A DNA stretch of 64,000 bases from Pseudomonas vlassakiae (lineage in GTDB: Bacteria; Pseudomonadota; Gammaproteobacteria; Pseudomonadales; Pseudomonadaceae): contig NZ_JABWRP020000003.1 of the NCBI RefSeq assembly GCF_014269035.2, forward strand, positions 62,001 to 126,000, given 5' to 3'. This document shows positions 17,413-28,027 of the stretch, in pieces. Positions within the stretch are counted from its first letter, which is position 1; each line of letters starts with the position of its first letter. Under the pieces are notes generated by a model, which was given only the letters and a program-made list of their open reading frames with translations, made no database searches and was not told the DNA's origin. A program made the position numbers and the translations under genes.

Positions 17413-18305
17413 GCGCTCTGCCTGGCCAGCTCGGCACGTAGCCACTGCGCCAGTTGCTCGGCGCGCCCGTCCGCGGCGCGCCGAGGCACCCACAACGCCA
17501 ACGCGGCCGGCGTCGGCGAAAAGCCCCACGGTGCGCTCAAACGCCCCGCTCGCAGATCGTCGGCAACCAGGGGCTGTGGGGCGATCGCCACCCCTAGGCC
17601 GGCAACTGCCGCTTCCAGCAAGTAATACAGGTGTTCGAACGCCTGACCATACTTCAAAGCCCCAACCTCGATGCCCTGCTCAGCAGCCCAGGTGGGCCAG
17701 GCCTGCGGGCGCGAGGTGGTGTGCAGCAGGGCTTCGTCCAGCAAGGCTTTGGCGGGTGCCGCTTGCAAGCGGTCGAAGCCGGCGAAGTGCGGGCTCAGCA
17801 CCGGGCCGATACGCTCCTGTGCCAGCACGTGGACCTGCATGTCCGCTGGCCATGGCGGTTCGGCGTATACCAGCAACGCATCCAGCCCAGGGCGGCGCGG
17901 ATCGAGGTCACCTTCACCCGCCGACAGATGCAGGCGCAGCTCGGGCAGGTCAGCCTTCAACCGCCCCAGGCGGGGGATGAACCAGCGCGCCAGCAGGCTG
18001 CCGGAACAGCCCAGCACGAACGGTGCCTCGCTCACATCCCGGCTCAACTCGGCGCATACGCTGCGCAAGCGGTCGAATGCCTCGCCGCTGGCATCGCGCA
18101 GGCGGATGCCGGCATCTGTGAGTTTGATGCCACGCCCGTCCTTGACGAACAGAGCCACGCCGAGGTGCTCTTCAAGCACCTTGATCTGCCGGCTGACAGC
18201 GCCATGGGTAACGTGCAGCGCCTCGGCCGCCTGGCTGACGCTGTTGAGCCTGGCAGTGGCCTCAAAGGCGCGCAGGGCGTTGAGGGGAGGGAGGTCGTGG
18301 GCCAT
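17409..18305 (-). CDS. trpI: LysR-type activator of trpBA
   Basis: A 298-aa LysR regulator that in pseudomonads activates trpBA in response to indoleglycerol phosphate. The N-terminal helix-turn-helix ([34 protein letters not shown]) is followed by a periplasmic-binding-protein-like effector domain. It closely resembles TrpI as I recall it ([37 protein letters not shown]). ATG 18305 with AGGT upstream is preferred to a TTG at 18329. It is divergent from trpB. Confidence 0.92.
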   Translation of the reverse strand: MAHDLPPLNALRAFEATARLNSVSQAAEALHVTHGAVSRQIKVLEEHLGVALFVKDGRGIKLTDAGIRLRDASGEAFDRLRSVCAELSRDVSEAPFVLGCSGSLLARWFIPRLGRLKADLPELRLHLSAGEGDLDPRRPGLDALLVYAEPPWPADMQVHVLAQERIGPVLSPHFAGFDRLQAAPAKALLDEALLHTTSRPQAWPTWAAEQGIEVGALKYGQAFEHLYYLLEAAVAGLGVAIAPQPLVADDLRAGRLSAPWGFSPTPAALALWVPRRAADGRAEQLAQWLRAELARQSA

Positions 18306-18415
18306 TTTACCTGTGAGTTTTTTTGACAAGTTTGCGCAATCTTATCGGTTTTCAGCCGGGCTTGCCGTGGTTACAGTAAAGCCCATCACTCATTGATCAC
18401 GCCCTGGAGCGCCCC
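18306..18415. promoter_or_regulatory. trpI-trpBA divergent control region
   Basis: This 110-base region separates the two start codons. In pseudomonads TrpI binds one strong and one weaker site in this interval. The sequence is AT-rich near trpI; I could not mark the exact half-sites with confidence. Confidence 0.6.
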
Positions 18416-19633
18416 ATGACCCAGTCCCAATACCGCCCCGGCCCGGATGCCAACGGCCTGTTCGGCTCGTTCGGTGGCCGCTACGTGGCTGAAACGCTGA
18501 TGCCGCTGGTGCTCGACCTGGCCCGTGAATACGAAGCGGCCAAGGCCGACCCGAAGTTCCTCGAGGAACTGGCCTACTTCCAACGCGACTACATCGGCCG
18601 ACCGAACCCGCTGTATTTCGCCGAACGCCTGACCGAGCACTGTGGTGGCGCGAAGATCTTCTTCAAGCGTGAAGAACTCAACCACACCGGCGCGCACAAG
18701 GTGAACAACTGCATTGGCCAGGTGTTGCTGGCCAAGCGCATGGGCAAGAAGCGCCTGATCGCCGAAACCGGCGCTGGCATGCACGGCGTGGCCACCGCCA
18801 CCGTGGCGGCGCGCTTCGGCCTGCCTTGCGTGATCTACATGGGCGCCACCGACATCGAGCGCCAGCAGGCCAACGTGTTCCGCATGAAGCTGCTGGGCGC
18901 CGAGATCGTCCCGGTGACTGCCGGCACCGGCACCCTGAAAGACGCCATGAACGAGGCCCTGCGCGACTGGGTCACCAACGTCGACGACACCTTCTACCTG
19001 ATCGGCACCGTGGCCGGCCCGCACCCGTACCCGGCGATGGTCCGCGACTTCCAGTCGATCATCGGCAAGGAAACCCGCGCCCAGCTGCAAGAGAAGGAAG
19101 GCCGCCTGCCAGACAGCCTGATCGCCTGCGTCGGCGGTGGCTCCAACGCCATGGGCCTGTTCCATGAATTCCTCGAAGAACCGAGCGTGCAGATCATCGG
19201 CGTCGAAGCCGGCGGCCACGGCGTGCACACCGACAAGCACGCTGCCAGCCTGAACGGCGGCGTACCGGGTGTGCTGCACGGCAACCGCACCTACCTGCTG
19301 CAGGACGAGGACGGCCAGATCACCGACGCCCACTCGATTTCCGCCGGCCTCGACTACCCGGGCATCGGCCCTGAGCACGCCTACCTGCACGAAGTGAAGC
19401 GCGTCGAGTACGTCAGCATCACCGACGACGAAGCACTGGATGCGTTCCATGCCACCTGCCGCCTGGAAGGCATCATTCCGGCACTGGAAAGCTCCCATGC
19501 CCTGGCCGAAGCGATCAAGCGCGCACCGAAACTGCCCAAGGATCACCTGATGGTGATCTGCCTGTCCGGCCGCGGCGACAAAGACATGCAAACCGTGATG
19601 AACCACATGGCAGCCCAGGAGAAACAGGCATGA
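18416..19633 (+). CDS. trpB: Tryptophan synthase beta chain
   Basis: A 405-aa PLP enzyme condensing indole and serine to tryptophan in the alpha2beta2 complex. The PLP lysine is K95 in [10 protein letters not shown]. The phosphate-binding loop GGGSNAMG and the C-terminal CLSGRGDKD are visible. Length is normal. The stop overlaps the trpA start (ATGA). Confidence 0.97.
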   Translation: MTQSQYRPGPDANGLFGSFGGRYVAETLMPLVLDLAREYEAAKADPKFLEELAYFQRDYIGRPNPLYFAERLTEHCGGAKIFFKREELNHTGAHKVNNCIGQVLLAKRMGKKRLIAETGAGMHGVATATVAARFGLPCVIYMGATDIERQQANVFRMKLLGAEIVPVTAGTGTLKDAMNEALRDWVTNVDDTFYLIGTVAGPHPYPAMVRDFQSIIGKETRAQLQEKEGRLPDSLIACVGGGSNAMGLFHEFLEEPSVQIIGVEAGGHGVHTDKHAASLNGGVPGVLHGNRTYLLQDEDGQITDAHSISAGLDYPGIGPEHAYLHEVKRVEYVSITDDEALDAFHATCRLEGIIPALESSHALAEAIKRAPKLPKDHLMVICLSGRGDKDMQTVMNHMAAQEKQA

Positions 19634-20439
19634 GCCGTCTTGAACAACGCTTCGCCGAGCTGAAGGCCGAAGGCCGCTCCGCGCTGGTCACCTTCGTCAC
19701 GGCTGGCGACCCAGGTTATGAGGCTTCGCTGCAGATCCTCAAGGGCCTGCCGGCAGCGGGTGCCGATGTGATCGAACTGGGCATGCCTTTCACCGACCCG
19801 ATGGCCGATGGCGTGGCCATCCAGCTCGCTACCCTGCGGGCCCTGGAAGCCGGCCAGACCCTGGCCAAGACCCTGCAGATGGTTCGCGAATTCCGTGTGG
19901 ATAACCACACTACGCCGATCGTGCTGATGGGTTACTACAACCCGATCCACCGCTTCGGTGTGGCCAGGTTCGTCGCCGAAGCCAAGGAAGCCGGGGTAGA
20001 TGGCCTGATCATCGTCGACCTGCCACCTGAGCACGACGCCGAACTGGCCACCCCGGCCCAGGCCGCAGGCATCGACTTCATCCGCCTGACCACCCCGACC
20101 ACCGACGATGCACGCCTGCCACGCGTGCTGGAGCGCAGCTCCGGGTTTGTCTACTACGTGTCGGTGGCGGGTGTGACCGGTGCCGGTTCCGCGACTACCG
20201 AACACGTGACCGAGGCGATTGCCCGCCTGCGTCGGCATACCGACCTGCCGATCAGCGTTGGTTTCGGTATTCGTACACCGGAGCAGGCCGCTGCGATCGC
20301 ACGCCTGGCCGATGGTGTGGTGGTAGGTTCGGCGCTGGTCGACAAGATTGCCCAGGCCAAAGCGCCAGCTCAGGCAGTGAACGATGTATTGAGCCTGTGC
20401 TCGGCACTGGCTGAAGGCGTGCGCTGCGCCCGTCGCTGA
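19630..20439 (+). CDS. trpA: Tryptophan synthase alpha chain
   Basis: A 269-aa TIM-barrel enzyme that cleaves indole-3-glycerol phosphate to indole and glyceraldehyde 3-phosphate. The catalytic residues are E49 ([11 protein letters not shown]) and D60 (MADG). The phosphate-binding [10 protein letters not shown] and VVVGSALVD are present. It is translationally coupled to trpB by a four-base overlap and regulated with it by TrpI. Confidence 0.97.
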   Translation: MSRLEQRFAELKAEGRSALVTFVTAGDPGYEASLQILKGLPAAGADVIELGMPFTDPMADGVAIQLATLRALEAGQTLAKTLQMVREFRVDNHTTPIVLMGYYNPIHRFGVARFVAEAKEAGVDGLIIVDLPPEHDAELATPAQAAGIDFIRLTTPTTDDARLPRVLERSSGFVYYVSVAGVTGAGSATTEHVTEAIARLRRHTDLPISVGFGIRTPEQAAAIARLADGVVVGSALVDKIAQAKAPAQAVNDVLSLCSALAEGVRCARR

Positions 20440-20447
20440 ACCGCGTC

Positions 20448-20479
20448 GCCTGCTTCGCGGGTTCACCCGCTAAGCAGGC
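20448..20479. repeat. REP-like palindrome after trpA
   Basis: Inverted repeat GCCTGCTT-CGCGGGT...ACCCGCT-AAGCAGGC just beyond the trpA stop, between convergent genes. It probably also serves as a transcription terminator. Confidence 0.65.
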
Positions 20480-20498
20480 CGTTAAAGGCGATAGTGTC

Positions 20499-20831
20499 CT
20501 AGCCCCCGAAGATCGACAGATCCAGCGGCCGCACAGCGCCCATCCAGATCGCATGATCCCGGTGATCCGCCAGTTCATCCCCGGTCAGCGGATGCAGAAA
20601 CACCACCAGGCCCTTCCGATACAGCGCCAGCCAAGGCAATATCACCCCCACGAACTCCGGCTCGAAAGCCAGCTGGCAGCTCCAGTCCGGGTGCGGGCCG
20701 ACCGGTTTCTGGTGCATGCGCCCCATGGTCACGGGAAACAGCCGCGCTGCCTCCTCGCAGAGTTCACGGGCCTGCTCGATGGTCGAGGCGTCGTAATAAA
20801 CGTGGGCGTGGTAGCCCTTGATCCGCTGCAC
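20499..20831 (-). CDS. DOPA 4,5-dioxygenase family protein
   Basis: A 110-aa protein of the extradiol-type DOPA 4,5-dioxygenase family, containing GYHAHVYYDA, the central GPHPDWSCQLAF and VFLHPLTGDELADHRDHAIWMG with several potential metal-binding histidines. The bacterial substrate is not known. GTG 20831 is chosen because CAGGAG lies five bases upstream and it gives the conserved N-terminus; a longer reading has no support. Confidence 0.8.
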   Translation of the reverse strand: MQRIKGYHAHVYYDASTIEQARELCEEAARLFPVTMGRMHQKPVGPHPDWSCQLAFEPEFVGVILPWLALYRKGLVVFLHPLTGDELADHRDHAIWMGAVRPLDLSIFGG

Positions 20832-20881
20832 GATAACTCCTGAATCCTGACAGTCCGCAAGACTATACGCCGAACGCGCCG

Positions 20882-21781
20882 CTATTGGCCTCGCTCCTGC
20901 TCCAGCCAATCAACAAACCGCTCGATCAACGCCCCACGCCGTTTACGCGGCGGCAGCACCGCGTAATAGCCCCGCGTCGAGCGCAAACTTCCCGCCAACG
21001 GCCGGCATAGCAACCCTTGCTCCACCAGCCCATCCACCAGGTGCCGCCAGCCAATCGCCACGCCTTGCCCGGCAATCGCCGCCTGGATCAGCAAGGTGTA
21101 GTTATCGAACCGCAACTGCCCCGGCGGTGCTGGGCTGGCCACGCCAAAGCCACGAAACACCCCCGCCCAGTCAAACCAGCGGCTGGCCTGCTCACCGCGC
21201 AAATGGAGCAGCGGCAATCGTTGCAAAGCCACGGCCGACAAGGGTTTGCCATGGATCAGCCGAGGGCTGCAGACCGGGAAAACTTCTTCATCGAACAACC
21301 AGCGGCTCTCGCCTTGATGGAAACGCCCATCACCAAACAGCACCGCCACATCGATATCCGGGCGCAGCATTCCCTGGCTGCGCTCACCGGTCACCAAACT
21401 CACGTCGACCTGTGGATAAGCTTCATGAAAGCGCTGCAGCCGGGGCATCAGCCAGAACGCCGCGAACGCAAAGTCGGTGGCCACTTGCAACACCTCACGC
21501 TGGCCGCGCCCGCTGGCCTGGGCAATGCCGTCATCCATCGCCTGCAGGCCCAGATGCACCTGCTCGAAAAGCAACTGGCCCGCTTCGGTCAGCTCAATAC
21601 CGCGGTATATCCGGTCGAACAACCGTGTGCCCAGCTGTGCCTCCAGGCGCTTCACCTGCTGGCTCACCGCCGGCTGCGTAGTGCCCAGTTCCAGCGCCGC
21701 TGCGGTAAAGCCACGCAAGCGCGCCGCAGCCTCGAACACGCGCAAGGTATCCAGCGACAACTCGGCAAGGTGCTCAAACAT
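20882..21781 (-). CDS. LysR regulator of choline-sulfate use
   Basis: A 299-aa LysR protein with N-terminal helix-turn-helix (TLRVFEAAARLRGFTAAALELGTTQPAVSQQVKRLE) and an effector domain. It is divergent from betC, the classic place of the choline-sulfate utilisation regulator, so choline or choline sulfate is the probable signal (inference from context). ATG 21781 is used although its ribosome site is weak. Confidence 0.85.
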   Translation of the reverse strand: MFEHLAELSLDTLRVFEAAARLRGFTAAALELGTTQPAVSQQVKRLEAQLGTRLFDRIYRGIELTEAGQLLFEQVHLGLQAMDDGIAQASGRGQREVLQVATDFAFAAFWLMPRLQRFHEAYPQVDVSLVTGERSQGMLRPDIDVAVLFGDGRFHQGESRWLFDEEVFPVCSPRLIHGKPLSAVALQRLPLLHLRGEQASRWFDWAGVFRGFGVASPAPPGQLRFDNYTLLIQAAIAGQGVAIGWRHLVDGLVEQGLLCRPLAGSLRSTRGYYAVLPPRKRRGALIERFVDWLEQERGQ

Positions 21782-21889
21782 AAGTTCAGCTAATCCCAGA
21801 CATTGCCCGCCATGGGCTTTACCCATGTTATCCACAGTCGCATCTTGGTAGGCAAGCGGTTCGCATAACCCTGAACGATGGAAGCTACC

Positions 21890-23407
21890 ATGACGCGCCC
21901 GAATATCCTGTTCATCATGGCCGACCAGATGGCCGCGCCCTTGCTGCCGATCTACGGCCCCTCGCCGATCCAGATGCCCCACCTCAAGCGCCTCGCCGAG
22001 CAGGCAGTGGTGTTCGACGCTGCCTACTGCAACAGCCCACTCTGTGCACCGTCACGCTTCACCCTGGTCAGCGGCCAGCTGCCGAGTCGCATTGGAGCCT
22101 ACGACAACGCGGCCGATTTCCCTGCCGACGTGCCGACTTATGCACACTACCTGCGCCGCCTGGGCTATCGCACCGCATTGTCGGGCAAGATGCACTTCTG
22201 TGGTCCGGACCAGCTGCACGGCTACGAGGAGCGCCTGACCAGCGACATTTACCCCGCCGATTATGGCTGGGCGGTGAACTGGGATGAGCCAGACGTGCGC
22301 CCGAGCTGGTACCACAACATGTCCTCGGTGCTGCAAGCCGGGCCCTGCGTGCGTACCAACCAGCTGGATTTCGACGAGGAAGTCGTCTTCAAGGCGCGCC
22401 AGTACCTATACGATCATGTGCGCGAAAACGATGGCCGGCCGTTCTGCCTCACCGTGTCCATGACCCATCCGCACGACCCGTACACCATCCCCAAGCGCTA
22501 CTGGGATCGCTACGAGGCTGTGGATATCCCGATGCCCCGCGCCGAATTCAGCCAGACCGAACTCGACCCGCATTCGCAACGCCTGCTCAAGGTCTACGAC
22601 CTGTGGAACAAGCCGCTGCCTGTGGACAAGATCCGCGACGCCCGCCGCGCCTACTTCGGCGCCTGCAGCTACATCGATGACAACATCGGCCAGCTCTTGC
22701 AGACCTTGGAGGAGTGCAACCTGAGCGACAACACCCTGATCGTGTTCTCCGGCGACCATGGTGACATGCTCGGCGAGCGTGGGCTCTGGTACAAGATGCA
22801 CTGGTTCGAGATGTCGGCGCGTGTCCCGCTACTGGTTCACGCCCCCAAACGCTTTGCACCGCGCCGGGTCGCAGCCTCGGTATCGACCTGCGACCTGCTG
22901 CCAACCCTGGTGGAACTGGCCGGTGGCGCTGTGGATAACCGCCTTGAACTGGATGGCCGTTCGTTGCTCGGCCACCTGCAAGGGCAGGGCGGCCACGATG
23001 AGGTGATCGGCGAGTACATGGCCGAAGGCACCGTCGGCCCACTGATGATGATCCGCCGTGGGCCGCACAAATTCGTGTACAGCGAAGATGACCCCTGCCT
23101 ACTCTATGACCTGAGCCGCGACCCGCACGAGCGGGAGAACCTCACCGGCAGCCCGGACCACCAGGCGCTGCTGCAGGCATTTGTCGATGAAGCACGCCAG
23201 CGCTGGGATATCCCCGGCCTGCGCCAGCAAGTGCTGGCCAGCCAACGCCGCCGTCGCCTGGTGGCCGAGGCGCTGGCCATCGGCAAGCTGAACAGCTGGG
23301 ACCACCAACCCTGGGTGGACGCCAGCCAACAGTACATGCGCAACCATATCGATCTCGACGACCTCGAGCGCAAGGCACGTTATCCACAGCCCGCACCCCT
23401 GGATTGA
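21890..23407 (+). CDS. betC: Choline-sulfatase
   Basis: A 505-aa sulfatase that hydrolyses choline-O-sulfate to choline and sulfate, feeding glycine-betaine synthesis or catabolism. The formylglycine motif C52-A-P-S-R56 and metal ligands (N-terminal ADQM; later FSGDHGDMLGE) are visible. The C-terminal tail around NSWDHQPW is typical of BetC. ATG 21890 with GGAAG upstream is preferred to ATG 21878. choX follows 14 bases later. Confidence 0.94.
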   Translation: MTRPNILFIMADQMAAPLLPIYGPSPIQMPHLKRLAEQAVVFDAAYCNSPLCAPSRFTLVSGQLPSRIGAYDNAADFPADVPTYAHYLRRLGYRTALSGKMHFCGPDQLHGYEERLTSDIYPADYGWAVNWDEPDVRPSWYHNMSSVLQAGPCVRTNQLDFDEEVVFKARQYLYDHVRENDGRPFCLTVSMTHPHDPYTIPKRYWDRYEAVDIPMPRAEFSQTELDPHSQRLLKVYDLWNKPLPVDKIRDARRAYFGACSYIDDNIGQLLQTLEECNLSDNTLIVFSGDHGDMLGERGLWYKMHWFEMSARVPLLVHAPKRFAPRRVAASVSTCDLLPTLVELAGGAVDNRLELDGRSLLGHLQGQGGHDEVIGEYMAEGTVGPLMMIRRGPHKFVYSEDDPCLLYDLSRDPHERENLTGSPDHQALLQAFVDEARQRWDIPGLRQQVLASQRRRRLVAEALAIGKLNSWDHQPWVDASQQYMRNHIDLDDLERKARYPQPAPLD

Positions 23408-23421
23408 GAAGAGAGTCCGAC

Positions 23422-24357
23422 ATGCACAAGTTCTCCACCGTCGTATTCGCCCTGGCTCTGCCGTTGGGCCTGGCCACCGCCATGGCCCACGCCGCCGACA
23501 GCGACGCACAATGCAGCACCGTGAGGATGGCCGACCCCGGCTGGAGCGACATCGCCTCGACCAACGCCATCGCCCGGCTGTTGCTGGAAAGCCTGGGCTA
23601 CCAGGTAAAGATCGACAGCCTGGCGGTGCCGATCATCTACGGCGGCCTCAAGGATGGCCGTGTAGATGCCTTTCTTGGCAACTGGATGCCGGCGCAGCAG
23701 GGCTTCCATGACAAGTTCATCGCCAATGGCGATGTGCAGCAACTGTCGCGCAACCTCGAAGGCACCGAATTCACCCTGGCCGTGCCGGATTACGTATGGA
23801 ATGCCGGCGTGAAGGATTTTGCCGATTTGCACAAGCATGCCGATCATTTCGACAAGAAGCTCTACGGCATCGGCTCCGGCGCACCCGCCAACCTCTCGCT
23901 GAAAGAAATCATCGACAAGAACGAATTCAACCTGGGTCAGTGGAAGCTGGTGGAGTCCAGCGAGCAGGCGATGCTGGCGCAGGTTGACCGCGCGGTGAAA
24001 AAGCAGCAGTTCATCACCTTCCTCGGCTGGACGCCGCATCCGATGAACGTGAAGCTGAAGATGCATTACCTGACGGGCGGGGAAAAGTGGTTCGGCAGCA
24101 AGGGCGAGGTGTACACGCTGACCCGCAAAGGTTATCCACAAGCTTGCCCGAATGCGGCGAAGTTGCTGAGTAACCTGAATTTCACCCTGGACATGGAAAA
24201 CACCATCATGGCCGAGGTTGTGGATAAGAAGATCAGCTTCGATGAAGCGGCCAAGGCGTGGGTGAAGCAGCATCCAGAACGGCTGGAAGAGTGGTTGGCG
24301 GGGGTGACTACCAAGGCCGATGGCAATGCACTGGAGGCCGTCAAAGCCAAGCTCTGA
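23422..24357 (+). CDS. choX: Choline ABC transporter substrate-binding protein
   Basis: A 311-aa periplasmic protein. A signal peptide ends at about AMAHAAD (residue 25). The OpuAC/ChoX fold shows aromatic ligands for the quaternary ammonium group (DPGWSD, GNWMPAQ, FLGWTPHPMN). Choline and possibly betaine are likely ligands. It is co-transcribed with betC; no permease or ATPase genes follow, so it must share components encoded elsewhere. Confidence 0.92.
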   Translation: MHKFSTVVFALALPLGLATAMAHAADSDAQCSTVRMADPGWSDIASTNAIARLLLESLGYQVKIDSLAVPIIYGGLKDGRVDAFLGNWMPAQQGFHDKFIANGDVQQLSRNLEGTEFTLAVPDYVWNAGVKDFADLHKHADHFDKKLYGIGSGAPANLSLKEIIDKNEFNLGQWKLVESSEQAMLAQVDRAVKKQQFITFLGWTPHPMNVKLKMHYLTGGEKWFGSKGEVYTLTRKGYPQACPNAAKLLSNLNFTLDMENTIMAEVVDKKISFDEAAKAWVKQHPERLEEWLAGVTTKADGNALEAVKAKL

Positions 24358-24417
24358 TTACCGCCCCGGCACATTCCCCCCGCTCCCACAGGGGGTTTGT
24401 GCAACCTTGGGGAGTAA
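24358..24417. terminator. Complex inverted repeat between choX and aroE
   Basis: The 60-base convergent gap has nested symmetry: outer GATTAC / GTAATC, then GCACA-type arms and a CCCCC / GGGGG core around GCTCCCACA. It likely ends transcription from both sides and includes REP-like sequence. In P. aeruginosa and KT2440 I recall a sulfate permease gene between these two genes; none is here. Confidence 0.55.
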
Positions 24418-25242
24418 TCAACCCCGAGCGAGTTGCCGGCGGAGCTCTGCAAGCACCGGCGCCGTATCCGGCCGTACGCCACGCCAGATCAAGAAGGCCT
24501 CCGCCGCCTGCTCAGCCAGCATTCCCAGGCCATCCAACACCTTGGCCGCCCCCAGCTTCTCAGCCCACTGACAGAACGGTGTCGGCGTCTTGCCATACAT
24601 CATGTCGTAGCACACCGTGCGCCCCGCCTCGACCAGGCTGTCGGCAATCGGCGGCAGCTCACCGGCCAGGCTTGCCGAGGTGGCGTTGATGATCACGTCT
24701 ACCGGCTCCTGCAACCAGGCAAACCCACTGGCCACCACCGGCCCCAGTTCATCGAACTCACGCGCCAGCTGCTCGGCCTTCTCCACGGTACGGTTGGCAA
24801 TCACCAGCGACTGCGGCTGGTGCGCCAGGATCGGCTCCAGCACCCCGCGCACGGCACCGCCAGCCCCAAGGATGAGAATGCGCTTGCCGGCCAGTTCGAC
24901 CCCGGCGTTCACCGTCAGGTCGCGCACCAGGCCAGCGCCGTCGGTGTTGTCGCCCAGCAGCGTGCCGTCGGCCAGCTTGCTCAGCGTATTCACCGCACCT
25001 GCACGTTGGGCTCGCGGAGTCAGGCTGTCGCACAGGCGGTAGGCCTCTTCCTTGAACGGCACGGTGACATTGCCGCCGCTGCCTTGCTTGAAGAAGCCGC
25101 GCGCGCAATCACTGAACTCGTCCAGCGGTGCCAGCAAGGTGGCGTATTCAAGATCCTGGCCGGTCTGTTCGGCAAACAGGCGGTGGATCAACGGCGACTT
25201 GCTGTGGCCGATGGGGTTTCCGAAAACGACGTACTGGTCCAT
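24418..25242 (-). CDS. aroE: Shikimate dehydrogenase
   Basis: A 274-aa NADPH-dependent enzyme that reduces 3-dehydroshikimate in the shikimate pathway. The substrate-binding NPIGHSKSP is at residues 8-16. The catalytic Lys lies in [18 protein letters not shown] follows, and the Rossmann loop is [11 protein letters not shown] 25242 with AAGGA upstream is chosen over the longer form. hemF precedes it on the same strand with a short gap, so they likely share a transcript. Confidence 0.96.
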   Translation of the reverse strand: MDQYVVFGNPIGHSKSPLIHRLFAEQTGQDLEYATLLAPLDEFSDCARGFFKQGSGGNVTVPFKEEAYRLCDSLTPRAQRAGAVNTLSKLADGTLLGDNTDGAGLVRDLTVNAGVELAGKRILILGAGGAVRGVLEPILAHQPQSLVIANRTVEKAEQLAREFDELGPVVASGFAWLQEPVDVIINATSASLAGELPPIADSLVEAGRTVCYDMMYGKTPTPFCQWAEKLGAAKVLDGLGMLAEQAAEAFLIWRGVRPDTAPVLAELRRQLARG

Positions 25243-25267
25243 GACGATTCCTTGTTTATCCACAGGC

Positions 25268-26257
<990 letters not shown>

Positions 26258-26314
26258 TCAAGCAAAGGCGTCCGATAGAAGGCCTTTTCCCGATCCCGAC
26301 AACAGGAGTGCGAG

Positions 26315-27292
26315 ATGGCCAAGCGTATCCAGTTCAGCCAGCATGGCGGCCCGGAAGTGCTGCAGCTTGTGGAGTTCGAGCCTGCCCCACCGGGGCCGCA
26401 GCAGGTGCGTGTGCGTAACCATGCGATCGGCCTGAACTTCATCGACACTTATTTCCGCAGCGGGCTGTATGCACCGCCATCCCTGCCGTCTGGCCTGGGT
26501 ACCGAAGCGGCGGGCGTGGTCGAAGCCGTGGGCGAGGGCGTGACCCGCCTGAAAGTCGGCGACCGCGTGGCCTATGGCACTGGCCCGCTGGGCGCGTACA
26601 GCGAGGTGCATACGCTGCCAGAGGCCAACCTGGTCAAGCTGCCCGACAACATCAGCTTCGAGCAGGCCGCAGCGGTGATGCTCAAGGGGCTGACCGTGCA
26701 GTACCTGCTGAAGCAGACCTATGAGGTAAAACCAGGTGACGTGATCTTGTTCCACGCCGCCGCGGGTGGCGTGGGGTCGCTGGCGTGCCAGTGGGCCAAG
26801 GCCCTGGGTGCCAAGCTGATCGGTACCGTCAGCTCCGCCGAAAAGGCTGAACGGGCCAAGGCGCTAGGGGCTTGGGCGACCATCGACTACAGCCGCGAGG
26901 ACGTGGCCAAGCGGGTGCTGGAGCTGACCGATGGGCACAAGTGCCCGGTGGTGTATGACGGCGTTGGCGCTGACACCTGGCTGACCTCGCTGGACTGCCT
27001 GCGCCCACGTGGCTTGATGGTGAGCTTCGGTAATGCTTCGGGCGCGGTGAGTGGGGTGAATCTTGGGATCCTGGCGCAGAAGGGCTCGCTGTACGTGACC
27101 CGGCCGACGTTGGCGACCTATGCCAACAATGCCGAGAACACCCAGGCCATGGCGGATGACCTGTTTGCGATGATTGGCAGTGGCAAGCTGGTTGTGGATA
27201 TCCAGCAGCGGTATCCGTTGAGCGAGGCGGCGAAAGCGCAGGCGGAATTGTCGGCGCGCAGGACTGTGGGGTCTACCGTTCTGCTGCCTTGA
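26315..27292 (+). CDS. qor: NADPH:quinone oxidoreductase, zeta-crystallin type
   Basis: A 325-aa zinc-free medium-chain dehydrogenase that reduces quinones one electron at a time. NADPH-binding AAAGGVGSLACQWAKALGAKLIGTVSS is in the middle. The N-terminal NHAIGLNFIDTYFRSGLY is typical of QOR. It is divergent from hemF, with CAGGAG before the ATG. Confidence 0.93.
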   Translation: MAKRIQFSQHGGPEVLQLVEFEPAPPGPQQVRVRNHAIGLNFIDTYFRSGLYAPPSLPSGLGTEAAGVVEAVGEGVTRLKVGDRVAYGTGPLGAYSEVHTLPEANLVKLPDNISFEQAAAVMLKGLTVQYLLKQTYEVKPGDVILFHAAAGGVGSLACQWAKALGAKLIGTVSSAEKAERAKALGAWATIDYSREDVAKRVLELTDGHKCPVVYDGVGADTWLTSLDCLRPRGLMVSFGNASGAVSGVNLGILAQKGSLYVTRPTLATYANNAENTQAMADDLFAMIGSGKLVVDIQQRYPLSEAAKAQAELSARRTVGSTVLLP

Positions 27293-27325
27293 TTAGTGCT
27301 TGCCATGAGGTTTTCAGCGCCTGTG

Positions 27326-27357
27326 AGATCGAGTGCCGCGCGGGCGGCGCTCGATCT
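27326..27357. repeat. Inverted repeat between qor and tsaC
   Basis: Long stem AGATCGAG-TGCCGC...GGCG-CTCGATCT with a GC-rich loop in the convergent gap; probably a bidirectional terminator or a dispersed pseudomonad repeat. Confidence 0.6.
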
Positions 27358-27426
27358 GATAGGCGATAAATCACCATCGGCGAAAGCCTGGCAGCCCCAA
27401 ATAATCACCAAGGACTGCCAGCGGGA

Positions 27427-27984
27427 TCAACCCGGCCGAACAACCTCGCCAGTGGCCAGATTCCGAATCACGCTCGGATTCTTCCGCCCGCCCAGCGCCC
27501 CGCCGAGCACCAGGTCCAGCTGGCCATGGAAGTACTGCTCCACCCGCAACCGGCTCTTTGCCGCCGGGCGCCCGCCTGGGTTGCACGAGGTGGAAATCAA
27601 AGGCCCGACCAACGCGCACAGTTCACGCACCAGCGGATGATCGCTGACCCGCAATGCCACAGTGTCATGCTGCCCGGTCACCCACTCCGGCAGCAGGTCC
27701 TGGTGCGGCACCAGCCAGGTGTTCGGGCCGGGCCAGGTACTGCCCATGCGATCGATCCAGTCCTGGGGAAAATCTTCGAACAGGAAGTCGAACTGGCGGA
27801 TGTTGTCGGCGATCAGGATCAAGCCCTTATCCACAGGCCGCGATTTCAGCGCCAGCAGGCGATACACCGCGTCCTCGTTCCATGGGTCGCAGCCCAGGCC
27901 CCAGACCGCTTCCGTCGGGTAGGCGATGACTGCGCCTGCCCGGATCTCACGTGCGGCTTGTTGCACACGAAAACTGCTCACCAT
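27427..27984 (-). CDS. tsaC: Threonylcarbamoyl-AMP synthase
   Basis: A 185-aa YrdC/Sua5-domain enzyme that makes threonylcarbamoyl-AMP from threonine, bicarbonate and ATP for the t6A modification of tRNA. The family opening [28 protein letters not shown] and [11 protein letters not shown] are clear. It is next to dprA as in other pseudomonads. Confidence 0.94.
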   Translation of the reverse strand: MVSSFRVQQAAREIRAGAVIAYPTEAVWGLGCDPWNEDAVYRLLALKSRPVDKGLILIADNIRQFDFLFEDFPQDWIDRMGSTWPGPNTWLVPHQDLLPEWVTGQHDTVALRVSDHPLVRELCALVGPLISTSCNPGGRPAAKSRLRVEQYFHGQLDLVLGGALGGRKNPSVIRNLATGEVVRPG

Positions 27985-28027
27985 TTACGTCTCTCCGCCT
28001 ATTAACCTTAGCTTGCGCGCAGTTTAC